From assembly GCF_963576545.1 (NCBI RefSeq), contig NC_083646.1, positions 22,262,989 to 22,326,988 on the forward strand: 64,000 nt of DNA, in the 5' to 3' direction. Both the position numbers and the translations under genes were made by a program. Position 1 is the first letter of the stretch; each line of letters starts with the position of its first letter. This document shows positions 10,832 through 25,200 of the stretch, piece by piece. The stretch is from Limanda limanda (Eukaryota > Chordata > Actinopteri > Pleuronectiformes > Pleuronectidae). A model generated the notes under the pieces. It saw only the letters and a list, made by a program, of their open reading frames with translations, made no database searches and was not told the DNA's origin.

Positions 10832-13227
10832 TCGCCATTACTTATACCATTTCATCTAAATTGGTCCACACAAAATACAATAAATTAAAGAACAAATGTA
10901 TTATATTATATTTCTATCTTTATCTGCTGATCATAAGCTAAATAGATGTTATTAGATTTTTGTTTCCAAATAATGAACTTTGAACCACTGTTTCTTTTAT
11001 TACATCTTTTAATCGCTAGAAATGTAAGAACTTTTACAGTTCTTATCTATTAATCTGTGCAAAGTATTAAGTACAAAGAAACTTCCATGAAATTGTTAAA
11101 ACGTCATATTGAACTAATATATTCAGGTTACATGTAACACATGCTGCTATATCACTGCAGTGATGTCAGAAGACATTATTTCAACAGTTGAATAAATTCA
11201 CAGACTACCCCTTTAGTATTTCATCCAGGCACTCTAGTTTTCTCTGGACTTTCTATAATTTGCTGTTGGCAGGAGAGTTTTGCAAAAAACCTTGTAACCG
11301 TGGACTCATCCATTCGTCGAGTGATGACATGTTTCCAAGAGTTTAGTACAGGTTCCATGAAAGTGGAAGAGATAAAGTTGGTGACACTAATTAGGACATG
11401 AGGACATTTAATTACGTTCATACGGTCATTTTTTTTTATAAATTATTTGAGTAACTGAAAGTGGAAAAAGTCTGAACTCTTAATTGGATAAACTTGACAT
11501 AACATGCCCTCATCTATTTTTTGTGTATAATTTCACAGCTTTCCTCAAAACAAATCAATAGTGCTCATCAACTATGCCAGTTTTTGTTTTTCATAGTAAT
11601 TAGAGAATAATTACTAAGCCCTCTGCAAGAAATATCCAGGAAAATACCAAAGTATCACCTTCTGTATTGGAAATGATCAGACTGATGCTCCTGCAAGTTG
11701 ATTTCAATACAATATTGAAATGCATAGAAATAAAAAGCTGCCAGGAAGAATGATTTATAGGATATTGATAGATTTAGATAATAATCTAAATCCTACAGTA
11801 CAGTTTGCATAAATTTAAGCAATTGTGTAAAACAATACATTTATTTGTAATTGATAGGAAGAAAATAAAAATTAACATATACCACATGGTAGCTCTTTGG
11901 TGTGGCTATGCACTGTCATTTTGAGGTAGCACATTAAGAACTGCTCAGTTAATACTGCACAGTTCTTCCATTGTCATTTCAAACACAGTTCTCCTGAAAG
12001 GTGTAACATTTAAGAAATTTGCCAACTAATGAGAAGAAGTCTAACGTTCTCCTCTCATCTCCTGTAGTCCTGCATTTGATCTTGAAGAAAATATCTGACC
12101 CAGTTAGCCTTTAAATTATCCATTGTGTTCTCCAGACAGTCTCTACCTGTCGGCCTGTTGGTTGGTGCTAATGGAGAGGAGAAGTGAGAGTGAAGCTAAA
12201 CAGTAAAGCTATGGGATCGGCAGTTAAACAGAAAACTGAACCTTGTACTCTTTTTCCCCCCCTGTATAATCCCCTGTAGCATTGCATGGACAGTTAGCAT
12301 GGCACGCTAGGAAGAAAGCCAGCTATGTTGTGTGTCCTGGGCGAGACACTGTGTTAAGTTGTTGTTATGAGGATCGCGCCAGCACTAATCGTCGGAAATA
12401 CCCATTGTCAACCATTAAAAGAACCTGATGGATGTTATTTTAACTCATTAGCCCTGGTTTTACAGCTCGTCATCACACCAGATAAACGTACAAATATTAC
12501 CTTTATGCTTTGTATAATCACCCCTTTTTAAAAGTGAAACCGGGCACAAACATAACAGTTACTACCAGAGCTGATGCATCTGTTGAGCTCTGGTAGTCAT
12601 TCAGCCAACAGTTTGTATATTTGTAGTTCTTTTCATATAAGTTAGAGATATTGTTGGTGTCAGAAATTTCACATTTCTAATTACAATTGGAATTACAAGT
12701 AAAAGGCTGTTGTAGTACTGGTTATATTATTGTTTTACAATTATTTGTTGTGATCACTACAGGGCCAACTTGGAAACCTGTGTGAACCAAGTCAGAATCA
12801 GGAATGTTTTCTTCTCCCTCCCCTTCTGCCAGAATTGCATTTATGGAAATAAAGGGAACAGAAAGTTTGGATTGCTAATGGTTGATAGCACTATGTGGAT
12901 ACGTATCACATCCAGCCTGTAGAATACCACACAAGTTGACAGTACATCTCCTGGCAGTGCTGCCTCTCAGCCGTCACTGAACCGATGCAATGGGAAACAC
13001 CCACTCAGAGGCTTGAGGTGCACGGGTGACACGCATGACATGTCTAAACATTCTTTTCCACATAAGCCGACACACCACGGGCCTCCTGACACACACATCT
13101 CAAAAAACAGCAATCTGACCACATTTGTTTTATATAATAACACAATCCAGCTGAACATTGAACATATACTGTATTTTGTTATTATACTGTTAGATCTTAC
13201 ATCATCAAATCATGCAGTATAACATGT

Positions 13228-13230
<3 letters not shown>

Positions 13231-13266
<36 letters not shown>

Positions 13267-13281
13267 TGTGTGTGTGTGTGT
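13231..13281. repeat. Interrupted (TG)n microsatellite
   Basis: (TG)15, then tttttg, then more TG. Confidence 0.9.
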
Positions 13282-14724
13282 TAAAAATTATGCAAAATCT
13301 ATTTCCTTAAAAAGCTAATTGAAGTTGTTTTAGGGATTTGGGGCTAAAGGAATAGCCAGAACATGGTAAAATAATTAAATAACAAGTATATTATTGATTA
13401 CTTAGATCTTGAAATAATGTTATCAGCTTAAAAAAAAGAAAAAATCCATATTTGTCGAACCCTGACACGCTCAGGCACAATCCCCCCTCAGGTTGGCCCT
13501 GCTTGTTTGAGATAAATGCAGCATTTGTGTCCGGGGTGTAGGCTTATTTCTGCTCAGTTGCCTGCTCCGGCTAAGCTAAGCCTTGTGTTGCTGATAATGA
13601 CAGCTTTGAAAGGAGTGGGGGACTGAATGAAAACCAATGGGGGTGGTGAGTAGCTGTGCATCCAGTCACTCTGCCCTGCCAGGCCAGTATTTACCATCCT
13701 TCTGTGTCCTGCAGTGTCACACAGGGGTGCACACCGCTCTGCCTTACTTCTGCTCTGTTTACCAGTGTGAGAGCCGATTTTTCTCTATAAGCAAGGACTG
13801 TCTTCATTTATAAGTGGCATTTCATCCACCAGAACAATATTTCAACACTGAGATTAGTTTTCCTTTGCACTGAAAATGCGTTGAAATATATATTTTTTAC
13901 ATATTAATACATTTTTATTTTACAGGATGATTATATTTGTGTGCATGTATGTGTACATATGGGGTGCATTTTATATAGTTTTTTATAAGATCTATTATCT
14001 ATACACAACACGTTAGATAAAAACGAATTAAAGATCACACGACCCCTCAAATGCTTTAAATTGTTTTAATATCTCATTAACACCCATCCACATAGTCTTC
14101 GCCCAGCATACCTGATATTTCTTCATAAACAGTCCATATATAAACAAAGGGCCTCCCACACATGAGAGCTTACTCTCACTGCCACTTGATGAACATAAAC
14201 CAAACATTATGTGCTGCTAACTGGCTAAACCTGCACAGTCAATATGGTCGCTAATTAACACAGATAATTTAGCAGAGGGTCGGTGCAATATGGTCCAATA
14301 CCAGGATACCAGAGGCTTACCTTCAAAATGCAATAATATTAGTTTAGATTACCAACAAGACTGTGATTCTCATTATCTGACTTCGCTGTGACCTTTCCTG
14401 AACATACACTGGCACCTACTGGTGATACACTGATGCCACTGCCTAACAACATTGCTAGTGAATAACTGTGCCCTGAATTCCACCTTTAATGAGCACTCTC
14501 TTCCCATTAACACATAAAATAAATGGGGGAAAAAAACAAGCTCTTTTAGCTCACATTGCATGAAGAAACAACCACCTACACCTGCCTTATTGTGTTGTAG
14601 TTTCCGTTTTTATATCCTTTTTTATCTAATATTATAGCAACAAGAAAGCAGCCCAGTCAAGCACAATTAAAGCAGCAACTGTCAGGCTCAACAAAGCTGA
14701 GCAAAGGTACCACAACTTTTTTCA

Positions 14725-15265
14725 TTCTGTGCAAAGGAGAGAAATCAACCATTCACTTGCAATTGCATGTGTCCAAATCCACTTTTCAAATTTCTACAGG
14801 GGAGGAAATGGTTTCCACAACAGATGCATTGTTCCCAGTGGTTGTTCTCAGTTTCTTTATGAATCGTGGGTGTGTTTTGGAATCAACCAGTCAGAGTTTC
14901 ACCTCCCAATACCTTTTACAAGCAGGTGAGTTTGCACTATTGGTGGATTTCTATTGTAATGGCAGATTTGCCATGTAGCAAGAGAGATTGCTTCTCTGCA
15001 GTGGATACAAATCTGCTCCTATTCATGCGCAAAGTGAATGAGCAGACTGTGTGACAAGCTGAGTGTATGTGCATTGTGCACTTGCCTATGAAGGCGTATA
15101 TTAGTCAGATTTCAGACCAGATTTTTGTTGGTCATTCACTTTCTACTGCCTCAAGATAGCAATGCATCAACGTGCTTGACCACACCTGATTTAAAGACCA
15201 ACATGCCCAAGTGCGCTCAGATGGGAGCAAGTGCATTTTCTATTCAAACAACGGCACTGGATGGT
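14725..15265. repeat. Possible dispersed teleost repeat
   Basis: The stretch containing tgtccaaatccact, gcactattggtggattt, atgcgcaaagtgaatgagca and cagatttcagaccag resembles a repeat seen in many fish genomes, by memory only. No termini or coding capacity recognised. Confidence 0.3.
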
Positions 15266-15285
15266 AACATGAACACTGAGTCAGT

Positions 15286-15690
15286 ATGAAACTAGCAGAG
15301 ACACATGTTAGACTGAGGAACAGGCTGGACTCAGTTGCAGAAAAGTCTCAGGTTAGGAATTTATTTACAATGAATGAAGGTGCCATACAAACAGGAGTGC
15401 AGGGAACAGGGTTAACTTATAACAAAGAAACAAAACCAGCAGAGTCCAGGGATCAGAGGTACAGAGCAGAGTGACTCCAAATGGGTTCCAGGGACTTTCA
15501 GTTCAGGGGAAAGTGTGACTGGGGAGCTGGCTGAGCGTGACAGGAGCAGAGTTGTGTACGTGATCCTAACAGACAGAGAGGACAGGGTCAGCAGGCAAAA
15601 GAGACAAGGCAAACAAAAAGTCAAGACTGGTAACAAGGGAAAAACACAAGGTCACACAACGTTATGGCAAGGTGATCCAACCGGTCTTTA
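15286..15690. repeat. Possible dispersed repeat, A/G-rich (aaacagg/gacagg words)
   Basis: Purine-rich sequence with many caggg, agacag and aaacaaa words. It is typical of a non-autonomous element family of teleosts as I recall it. The overlapping frames lack any domain. Confidence 0.3.
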
Positions 15691-15761
15691 TTCTGAATAC
15701 TGTACATATACTATGAGATGCAGGTTCAGAGGTGGATGAACAGCAGGAGACTGAAACTGTG

Positions 15762-15816
15762 CACACACACACAAACAAACACACACACACAAACACACAC
15801 ATGCGCACACACACAG
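15762..15816. repeat. Imperfect (CA)n microsatellite
   Basis: CA repeats with aaac and atgcg interruptions. Confidence 0.9.
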
Positions 15817-18418
15817 AGCAAGCCGAAATCTCCCCTATAATTTCTTTCCACCTACATTTGTGTTATATTTGTCACTTGATTTGTGTTATTAATAATATCA
15901 CTGGAATCTGTAACAACACATTTGCATTGTTCCATTTTTACTTTATGTTGTTTATTCCCATGTGATGAAGATCATGCTCACCACTACAGGATTCAGACAG
16001 TTTAGTCTGCTCAAATTCATGTCCCCTTCTTCTTTTATACTCCAGTCTTTTATCCATGTGGCCCAGCCTGTCGCTCCAGTGTGAGAAAAAGTCTGAGAAT
16101 TATTCAATGTCGTTGTTAAACAAGAAACACTTCAAAACCATGTATGTAACAGTTGTTTTTTTTAAATTTAAATCCGTGAACAGATTTTCCAGTGTGAAAT
16201 TTGTTTCTTCTAATATTTTACCATTTTATTATTTGGAACATTTGGAGAAACAGTTGAAGAAACGTGCCCTGAGTGTTTTTTACTAATTTGCGATGTTTTA
16301 CACTTAACATTCAAATCAAATAACATCAGATACTATGGTGGACACAAACATTTCATGGAACATTTCACTGTGTGTTACTTTAACTTCAGAATCCATACAA
16401 TGTTGATGAAGTTGAAAATTAAGTTTGAAACATAATTTATCAGATATATGGTTGATAATTCATAGTATTGGGAAAACTCTGAGAACATCCCTGAGGATGA
16501 TGCCACCATGTGCATGACTATTGGCACAGCAGTGTAGCCTAGCTATCATTAAGAACTTATTTATATATTTTATATTATTTATCTATCACGACTCAAATTA
16601 CCTCAGTTTTCACTTGTAAGTGAACAAAGTGTTATTATCCAATTGCGTGTGTAAAGTTGTGAATATGCATCCATGAGTGTGCATCTCATATGCAGATAGA
16701 GGCGGCATGGGTCCGCACTTCAGAGGGATGTGAGGCACAGTCACTGGGCTTGAAATCAAGCAGAGAGAAGATTGTTTATAGACTGCCAGAAGTAATTAAT
16801 CTCCCCTCTCTATGAAAAATTAATTGGATTAAATGTTCTTTCGGCCCAGTGAATCTGTCTCCGTGTAAAGTGTGGACGCCGAATCTCTGGCTGTTCCTCT
16901 GTCCCACTTCGCACCCATTATGCCGATCCTATAGGCTGGACTCACTGGCTCCGCCACAACAATGGGCAGAACAGTGACTCTGTGTAATCACATTCTCCTG
17001 CTTGTCTGAATGCTTGTCTTTCACGGTAGGGAGAGAGCGCCGGCCACTTCACCACTATCACATTCTGACTTCTGTTAGAGATGCCGAGGCGCTGAGGGAG
17101 ATTTGTTGACATGCGTGTCAGCTGTGTGTCTCTGGCCTCGGGTTAAACACATGTTCACATGATGAGGTGACCTTTTCAGCAGAATGTAGATAAGTGTTCT
17201 GTACCCCGCTCTCATCTCCACATGCAAGTGGGTTATATGAAAAAGCCTGACTGATTCACAGGTTAGTTTAGTTCCTGAATCCTTCATCTCTTGAACCAGT
17301 CTAATTTCTTTCATCTGTTAACAATCATCTACACCGAGGGCATAGCAGTGCTGCTGCAGAAATACTAATATATGTTAGATAATAAAGCCCAAACATTATT
17401 ACTAATATATTAGTCACATCTGAAGCGGACTTAGTCATGCTCAAACATTTAAAATTACTAAATGTTTGGACCCCTGCAGCAGCCCTCAGAGGATGTAATG
17501 TGCATCATGCCACACTGCAAAGAAACCGAGATCAGTACAGGGATTATTTTCCTCCTCTTGGAGCTTTAAACAGGTTTAGTGCTTGAGGGACTTTCAAGAT
17601 GTTTCAAAACAAATGTATTTCCTTTCTGTTTGAGTGTAAAATCATTGGATCCATGTCACTTTCTTACCGGTATGCTGAGACCAGGGCTGGACTCAGGACA
17701 TGGTAAACTGGGAGCAGGGGAAACATCTGGCCTGGATCTGTCCAAAAGGAAAAAAAGCCATCCACCAATATTTCCTTCCAATTATATCCTTCCACATTAA
17801 AATTAGTACAGCCGATTAAAATGTTTAATTAAACACTGGATATATTTATTTTGACTGCCAATGTTTTGGTGCATTGCAGCTATCAGTAATGTTAAATCTT
17901 TGTCTGGAACGTATACACCTGTGTGTTATATGTGCCTCCATTACCTGATCCACTAATGTCACCCACAGATTTAAGTTAACTAGTTTAGTGCCTGTTGCAG
18001 CTTTCTTTTTGAAACTGTACGTCAACGAAAATATGGTCTGGAAAATTAATTCTCTAAGAATCTTTACGAATAATAGAGAGACAAGTTAAAACTTTCGTCT
18101 CCCAGAAAGTCATTCACCATAAAATAGAAATCTAAATAAAGTGTTCAGTCAGAAAATGTGGTCATTGACAGAGACGAGTATTTTTCAAGGTGTCTCTGCG
18201 TACAGGACTAAAGACATAACCTTCTGCTCACTTATTCCAATTTATTAGCAGGGTTGCCATCATTATATCAATATGAATAGAAATTAATCAAGTTTTGCGC
18301 CGACAGAATCTACACTTTATTTTGATTAACCAATTATTACTCAAATTATTTTATGAATGACGTCATGATTATGTCAACATGTACTGGCCTTATTACTTCC
18401 CAAGTGGGGTATATCCAG

Positions 18419-19145
18419 TAGGGCTGCAACTAACGACTATTCTGATAGTCAATTAGTCACCGATTATTGAAACGATTAATCGACTAATCGGATTATGAAT
18501 GACAAATTCTCAATTGCTCTTATTTAGCAAACAACTTTTAAATTTAGCTTGAGGTTGTTCGAGGCATGTGATGACTGAAAATAAAGACAATAAAGATCGG
18601 TACTTCATTCCAAAAAAATTATTTTAATAAACTTTACTGCATATAAGGGTACTGTTGACACAAGCAAAGAAAAATCAAGTTTTTGTCCATTTAAAACCAA
18701 GGACAGTGATAAAAACTATTTTAAATTCAAGTTTCCCTTTTTCCTGTGAACCAAGAACAGGCCAAGTGCTGATACTAAAAATAAATTAAAAATCAAGTAT
18801 CCATTTTTCCAGTTAACAAAAAGGACAGGGAAAATAACATTAATAAAAACATTAACAAACAAAACCACAGTCTTCTTCGGACTAAATAACTGTGATTAAA
18901 AGACGTTTGTCAGGCAATAGGATAATATTTCCCTTTTAAACTCGTTAAATAAAAGTTTAAACGATATTGTTGTAATGGATTCTAGAATCCTGCGCACAGG
19001 TAAATAGCAAGCTAGCTAACAGGCTATCTGACCGAGGCGAGTCTGCATCGTCTCCGTTACGATGTCACACGTGCCTTCTCCTCAAATGCGCGTGTCCTGC
19101 TTCCATGGAGAGCAGGTTCGCCGAGCTTATATCCAGCATGCACAC
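18419..19145. mobile_element. hAT-like element, left end intact, right end uncertain
   Basis: It starts tagggctgcaactaacgact and continues with attagtc, cgattat and attaatcgactaatcgg, the characteristic terminal sequence of a hAT-type element widespread in teleosts. The following A/T-rich region (aaagacaataaagatcgg, aaccaaggacag, gaaccaagaacagg) belongs to the same repeat. I cannot find the matching right terminus, so the end is approximate and the copy may be truncated. Confidence 0.55.
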
Positions 19146-20282
19146 AGGTTAAACTATATCCCCATGATGCTTTTTATTCCAATCATGTAGTGTTACATAC
19201 ACCATGTACACACCATCTAGCCCCTGTTTTCCGAGGCTATGATAGGGTTTTTCCCCAGAATGTTGCTGTGATTTCAGAAAATAGAGGCAATAATCACTCA
19301 GATTGTGAACAAACTCACTAATTGGCAACATTAGCTTCAGTTTGACTAGAGGCTAAAACCGAAAGTAAACTCAAATATTGCTAACTTCTTGTTTAACATA
19401 AATACACACACATACTAAGTACATAGATCAAAGTGGAACAGATAATTATGTCTCTAAACTATAATCAATGTTTACTGTTTGCCTTTGTTTTCTCTTTCAA
19501 ATGAGTGACTTTGAAAGAAAGTCACACTGGAGTCCAATGTCATTATGACCAAGACAACTCATGGCTTGAGCTACACAAATAAAGTCCTAATTATACTGGG
19601 CTAGAGTTTTCCTTTTATCATCAATTAGAGAAGCTGACATGCTGACACTAGCGTATTTGTTAAGCGATTATACAAAATAAATGATTTCTGTGTCTGTGGT
19701 CTTCCCAGGTGAGAACATTATTATAGTCCAGAGCAGTTCCAGAGTACAATTTTTCCTACAGATGACACAGACGTTTTTGTTGATGGAATGCAGTATCTAT
19801 TATGTCTTATATGCAAACAATAGCAGCGAACCACAACCAAATCCTGTGCTTATCATAGACCGTGGCACAGGTGACATTATGATTTATTATTACAGGATGA
19901 GCACGACGGAAACTGCTAAAATTAACAAGGATTCTGTAAATGTCCTGTTCTCCCAAATCCGAAATGTGTTCTACTGGATTCACTTCTGGTGACTGTGGAG
20001 GCCACTGACGTTCAATTAACTCACTGTCATGTTTGTAAAACCAGTTGGAGATAAGTCATAATCACACTGTTGATCCCCATGGGAATGAATAACAGAGGAC
20101 CTCACCTAAAACCTCCATCCCCAGCCCTCATGTGCTAATGTCATACCTGGAGGGTGTATGGCTACATTATGTCATGACAAATTTTTTCACCTCCTGTCAA
20201 TAGTGAAAATGTGTTCATTTTTAGATTGATAGAAGAAGTAAAAATACATTTTGTTATTTTGTGTTTTATTTTTTTCCCCCAG

Positions 20283-20394
20283 GCACCTGCAACGGACACA
20301 TCAGCAACCATGTCATACGGGTCTATTGACGGAGGCTCCTTTGGCAGTCACAACCCATTTGGAGGACCCGCTAGGCAGGGCTATCAGCTAGTAG
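20283..20394 (+). CDS. tsnare1: tsnare1 exon 1 of the coding region (5' UTR end plus residues 1-28)
   Basis: A T/C-rich tract ending in cccccag precedes the exon, so 20283-20309 is 5' UTR joined to an upstream non-coding exon. ATG is at 20310 in the context accATGt. It encodes MSYGSIDGGSFG, then a segment with FGGPARQGYQLV, 28 codons plus one base (phase 1). The N-terminal MSYGSI..G and FGG-P-RQGYQ pattern is the hallmark of TSNARE1 and the reason for choosing this start. The donor is gtag|gtaatg; a second possible donor, cta|gtaggt, lies 4 bases earlier (exon end 20390). The single G left over pairs with CC at 35721 to give Ala, restoring A-T-Q-V. Confidence 0.87.
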
Positions 20395-22069
20395 GTAATG
20401 ATAAGTGTTTAGTCTTCATGGTTTCAGTTAAACGTCATTTATGCTGCCCTACGAGAGGTCCTACATGTATCATTTTACAACAGTTGAAAGACTGTACTGA
20501 TTGTCAGATGATGGCATTTCCCATAAAATTGAGTAAATGCAGCTACCAGCTTAGGGGTGACTTCTGTATTACAAAACACCAATGACCTCTACACCTCATA
20601 GTTCTATGAGAATACTTACATATTCAGACCAAAAGCAGGTGAATTTGAAACTACAACTGCTGGACTGTTTATGGAGTATTTTGCAATCAGGAAATTTTGA
20701 CAGTCAAAGGAACCCCCCCCCCTCCAAGACAGGAAGATGAGCAACATTTATTTTTGCCATAAACCACGACTGAAAGAAGCACTTTATCTGTTTTGTACCT
20801 GCTGTGGAAGCACAATAAATACTGTAAACACTGGGTTAAAATCTGGGTTCATCAATTGGAGGCACACACTGGTCTGTGGATTTCGCTGTCTTCTGCAGGA
20901 ACCACTTCAGGATGATTGTAACTCTCAGTGCTACTTGCGCGTGACCAGGGCCAACCTGTTAGGATCAGTGCTTGTTGATCAAGCATGTCGTTCTTCAAGC
21001 CTGTGGTAACGTAGAATCCCAGTTCTACAAGCACTATAGTAGTTCTCTGGGAAGTTGTAAATGCACAATGATGTTTTCGAGTGATTGATGTCAAAAGCTG
21101 CAAGTGAGGTGGGATTTTGGCCAACTCAACTTTTGGTCAAGCCTTTCAAATCTGGCACCGTCAAACTGCCCGCTAACCTTCCACTAACAGGAGTCAACCG
21201 AAGACCCCGGCCAACCAATGGCCCAACAACGTATGCAGTCATTGTCCAGACTCAACCTGTCAGAAAGTTCTGGATATTTAAATGTCCTTAGCTTGGCTGA
21301 TTGTGAAGAAGCCTTAAGGATCTTTCCTTCCAGGTTGAGGATATACCTGCACATAATTGAGACCGTCATGAACAATGAGAATCCAGGGGGGAGTATGCCA
21401 ATTGGTGAGGTGAAGATAATCAGGATTATAAGAATGGGGAGAACAGATAGTCTGAATAATTTGAGACAGGTAAAAGCACAAGGACAAAGGATGTGTCCAA
21501 AATCACTCACATGTCACTACATAGTCCACGATACAGTGAGTCTGCCATGTTGTAGTGATGTCTGAATGTTTAGTGAAATTTTAAACAACTCATTGTTTCC
21601 CATAATGCATCACGAAAAATAGTGTAAAATCGATGCAAACGGGGCAATATATACCATCATGCTTTGCTGATGTGAGGGTGTTGCTAATATCAACTTCATG
21701 CCAACATTGTGTCATTGTGTAGGTTTGCATGAACTTTATAGTCGTTCTCTCACTTTGCTACTTATAACCAAGTAATCAACATCAGGTCTTCCAGTCATCA
21801 CAACACATTTATAATTCATAAAGAAATTAATAATTCAAGCAATCAACACTACCTGTACATGAGTAAAATTACACTTAAAATATGAAAATTACATGTTAAA
21901 TAAGTGCTGCACAAAACAAATTTTACATGTGACAGTTTTCAGTTTGTTCATAAATAGGCCCACATTTGTATGAAAGTATTATCCCCTGGATTGATAATGA
22001 TTATACTTACCTGTGTATGAAGTACATGCTGAGTGTCAGCATTTGTGTTCCTGTGTGTGTATTTGTACA

Positions 22070-22240
22070 CACAGACATCTTTTTGAAGACCATTTTAGGC
22101 CTAGAACTTAAAGAATAATGGTCTAGGGAATGCATTATGCCAATGAGTAAACCTTCTCACAAAAATCGAAGAGCGTGTGTGTCTGTGTGTGTGTGTGCAT
22201 GTGTGTGTGTGTGTTTGTGCGTGTGTTTTTGTGTGGAGGG
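22070..22240. repeat. Dispersed repeat with gggaatgcattatgccaatga core and GT tail
   Basis: A core of gggaatgcattatgccaatg is followed by an imperfect GT array (about 22174-22232). A related core (gggaatgcattatttcaatg) occurs at about 44350, also beside GT-rich DNA, so these are two copies of one family. Confidence 0.5.
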
Positions 22241-25200
22241 CAAAGGTTTCCTTAAGGGTTAAGCGGTGTGAAAAGCAGCTTCATTGGATTTGATCTTCTT
22301 GCTGCTTTCATTAGTCCTGTAATGGGTTAGGAGCAAGACGAAACCCCTGAGGCAAAATATGTTCCCAGCCAAACCGGCTGTGTGTGTTTGAGTGGGTCTG
22401 AGAGAGAGGAAGATGGACAAATGAAGAGACGAATATCGGATACAGCTCGTGATGATAAGATGGGGAAGATGAATTTTTACCTCCTCTCTTCACTCAGGAT
22501 CGAAGTTTTCCTTTTTTAGAATATTATTTATTCATTTCATGTTCAGGTTTGGAAAACAGTTTCCCTCAAAACCCTTTCTCTCAAATAGCCAGTCAGTTTG
22601 AGTCTGTCACATTCAGGCTGCTTCTGTGCACTCACCAATCTTGTGCTCTCAGATTACTGCTCTCAGTTTTTTTTTGCAGGACATTTTTTTTTTTTTAATG
22701 ACCCTGTCACAACCCCTGACCTACAGTGCAAGGTACGACGGTTACCATATATATAATGTTCACATGGACAAGTTTATCTAATTGCTCTCACAATCCAGAA
22801 TGAAACCAAAATATTCTGGATATGAATGCTGCCATCTTGTGCTGAAGACGTCATGTGAGCCAGAGTCGGTCTCAACTGTCAATAATGATGTTTCCACCCG
22901 TCTTTAATGATGATTGCAAATAATTCATAAATAAATAAATCAAAACCAAAATGACTGGGACATGAGTGAGTGTGATAACAATTGCCTAAAATGACAGCAA
23001 CCATCTTCAAGAGAAAACTGTTTCACATATATTTTGACTTTTCAATTTGGCTCATGTCCCATTCATCAACATGGTTCATGACCTATACTGCAACAAGCCA
23101 CCTGGGGGCAATCAAGACATTTTGACTGCACTGGTAGTTGTCATGTGCATCTTTATCAGTCAATGTCACACACTGTATCTATAATGCTGACCATTAGGAT
23201 TGTTTAAATCCTCTATGTGGGTATACATTATTGGGGCATATTTATTTTCTTTATATTTTCAAGAAACCAAAGTTATTTTATTATATTATTTTATTATTTC
23301 CTTTTAGATGCTACTATTGATTTCTTGAAATTGAATTGGTAGTCATATTTCAAACATTGGGATATTGACTCATATTAGATGATGTACAGAGTAAGTTGAT
23401 CTGGGAATTATAGCCTACGGCATTTAAGTGATTTTGATTCCAGCTTTAAATGATGAAAGACATCTGGTCTCGGTCTCATGACTGGTTAAGTTGACCAGTA
23501 ATCAGAGACTGGGTTAATAAAGGATGGATTTATCTGACCAGCACTGAAAGTATCCAAGCTAGTGGTCGTGGTCAGTTAGTTCATTCTGTGTCTCCACATA
23601 TCTGCTTCAGACCTACAGACCCTAACCCATCAACCTCCAACTCATTTTTAGTTATGTATGCTTTTATGTTTTTTATCTTAACTTTGATTTTTAATCATTA
23701 ATTTTACTGTAATATTTGCAAAATACGAAACTTACATGAAAGTCTTAGCTAACTCTAAACTGTAAGATGTTATGTTCACAAGGGTGTACCTTCGAGCAGA
23801 TAATACAAAACAGCTTTGAATCTTTACAACTGTAAGTAAAAGAATTTGTTCCATGGGAAAACCTTCTTTAATTTTGGAACCAGTATCTCCTGAGAAAGAT
23901 GTGATTGTCAGTATGTTGCTCCACCACTGCTGTCCACACAAAAGTATGCAATGTTATTTTACAGGATAAATCCCTGTAATCCTGTATACTTATCATGTAG
24001 TACTCTCATCAAGTGAAAGTTTTAATTTCCCCAGTTCCTTGGTATGAGATCAAATGCTCAAAGTACAACAGTATCGTCTGTGCTCCAAGTTTAATTAGCA
24101 AATGTTGACGTGCTAGCTCGCTAAACGAGGATGATCAACAATATTCCTGTTTATCATCAGTATGACATTGTGTCATTTGACTCTAGCTTCACAGATTGTC
24201 GTCATCTGAAGTTGTATTGTTGTTCGAGCTAGAATGGGAAGGCTTCCCCTCGTGTAGGTGTGGGATGTTATTTCAAGTTATTCAGACAGGCTGTGTAATG
24301 AGTGTGCCTTCTATGTAAAACTTGATTAACATGTTGATTTTTATGTTTGTCAGAGAAGTAATTGCTGAGAGTGTATTCAGCAGTGTGGTTTGGGCAATCA
24401 CCACCTCAGGCAATTTATGAGAAAGCTCAAATTGCTTAGCAGAAAAGGTAGTGCAATTCATTTTGCCAGTCCCTGCAAAATGAATATGTCCCTATCTGTC
24501 TGCTTTGTACATTTCTAGCAGCATATACAAATGTGCATTCATACCAATCATGTTTGACACTCAAGGGGAGTAGTTGGCACAAGTCATTATGCTGGCGTTC
24601 ATACACATCATGAGAGAAAAAGAAAGGATTTGACAGAGTAATACAAACATCACATTTGCTTTTTCACTCTGGACTCCAGAAATCTATACCACTGTGTGTT
24701 CTGCGATATATACTTCCTTTCAATTAGACTGACAATCGGACAATCTTTCCCAGTCCCTATTGTGGGCAGACAGATGAGAGACTCAATCACCAGAAAAGGG
24801 GGTCTTTAATCACTGTGAAGACCGGGAGCAATATGAAGGGTATGAGCGCTAGTGGTTGGGGGGTTGGGGCAGGGGCCTGTCAGATTTGCCATTTGTTACT
24901 CGGGCTGATCTCAAGGAGAGCTCAGGAAATGATCAAAGCCCAGGTTAAGTCTCTAATAGAGCTGTCATTTAGACTAATCTCTCTCCTCTCTCTGCCTGCA
25001 AAACCTCTCAATCCTCCACCCTGCTCTGTGTCCTTTCAGGTGTCAGCTCCAACACAGTCTTGTCTCATTCAGGACGATAGGACAACATGGCTTTAATATC
25101 ATCACATAATGATATGCCATATGACTACTTTTAATAAATTCCCAATTGAAAATGAACGAGGGTGCAGATGCTCACTGTTTTTCCCGACGGTTTTAAAATA

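Larger units (their letters stand above)
1..20282. other. Non-coding DNA upstream of the first tsnare1 coding exon
   Basis: I see no convincing protein-coding exon here. Open frames are short, unconserved in appearance and often run through simple repeats. The interval holds the listed mobile-element relics and microsatellites. A non-coding first exon and promoter of tsnare1 could lie inside it or further left; no clear CpG island or promoter was recognised. AT-rich stretches with homeodomain-like taattaat sites (for example 16790-16830) could be enhancers, but this cannot be judged without alignment. Confidence 0.6.

Noticed and set aside
19681..19992. 103-residue + strand frame just upstream of tsnare1 exon 1
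   Set aside because: No recognisable family, no start or splice context, and no link to the tsnare1 frame. It might overlap a 5' UTR exon, but nothing shows this.
20211..20585. 124-residue frame spanning tsnare1 exon 1
   Set aside because: Only the part from the ATG at 20310 to the donor at 20394 is coding; the rest reads through the acceptor region and the intron.
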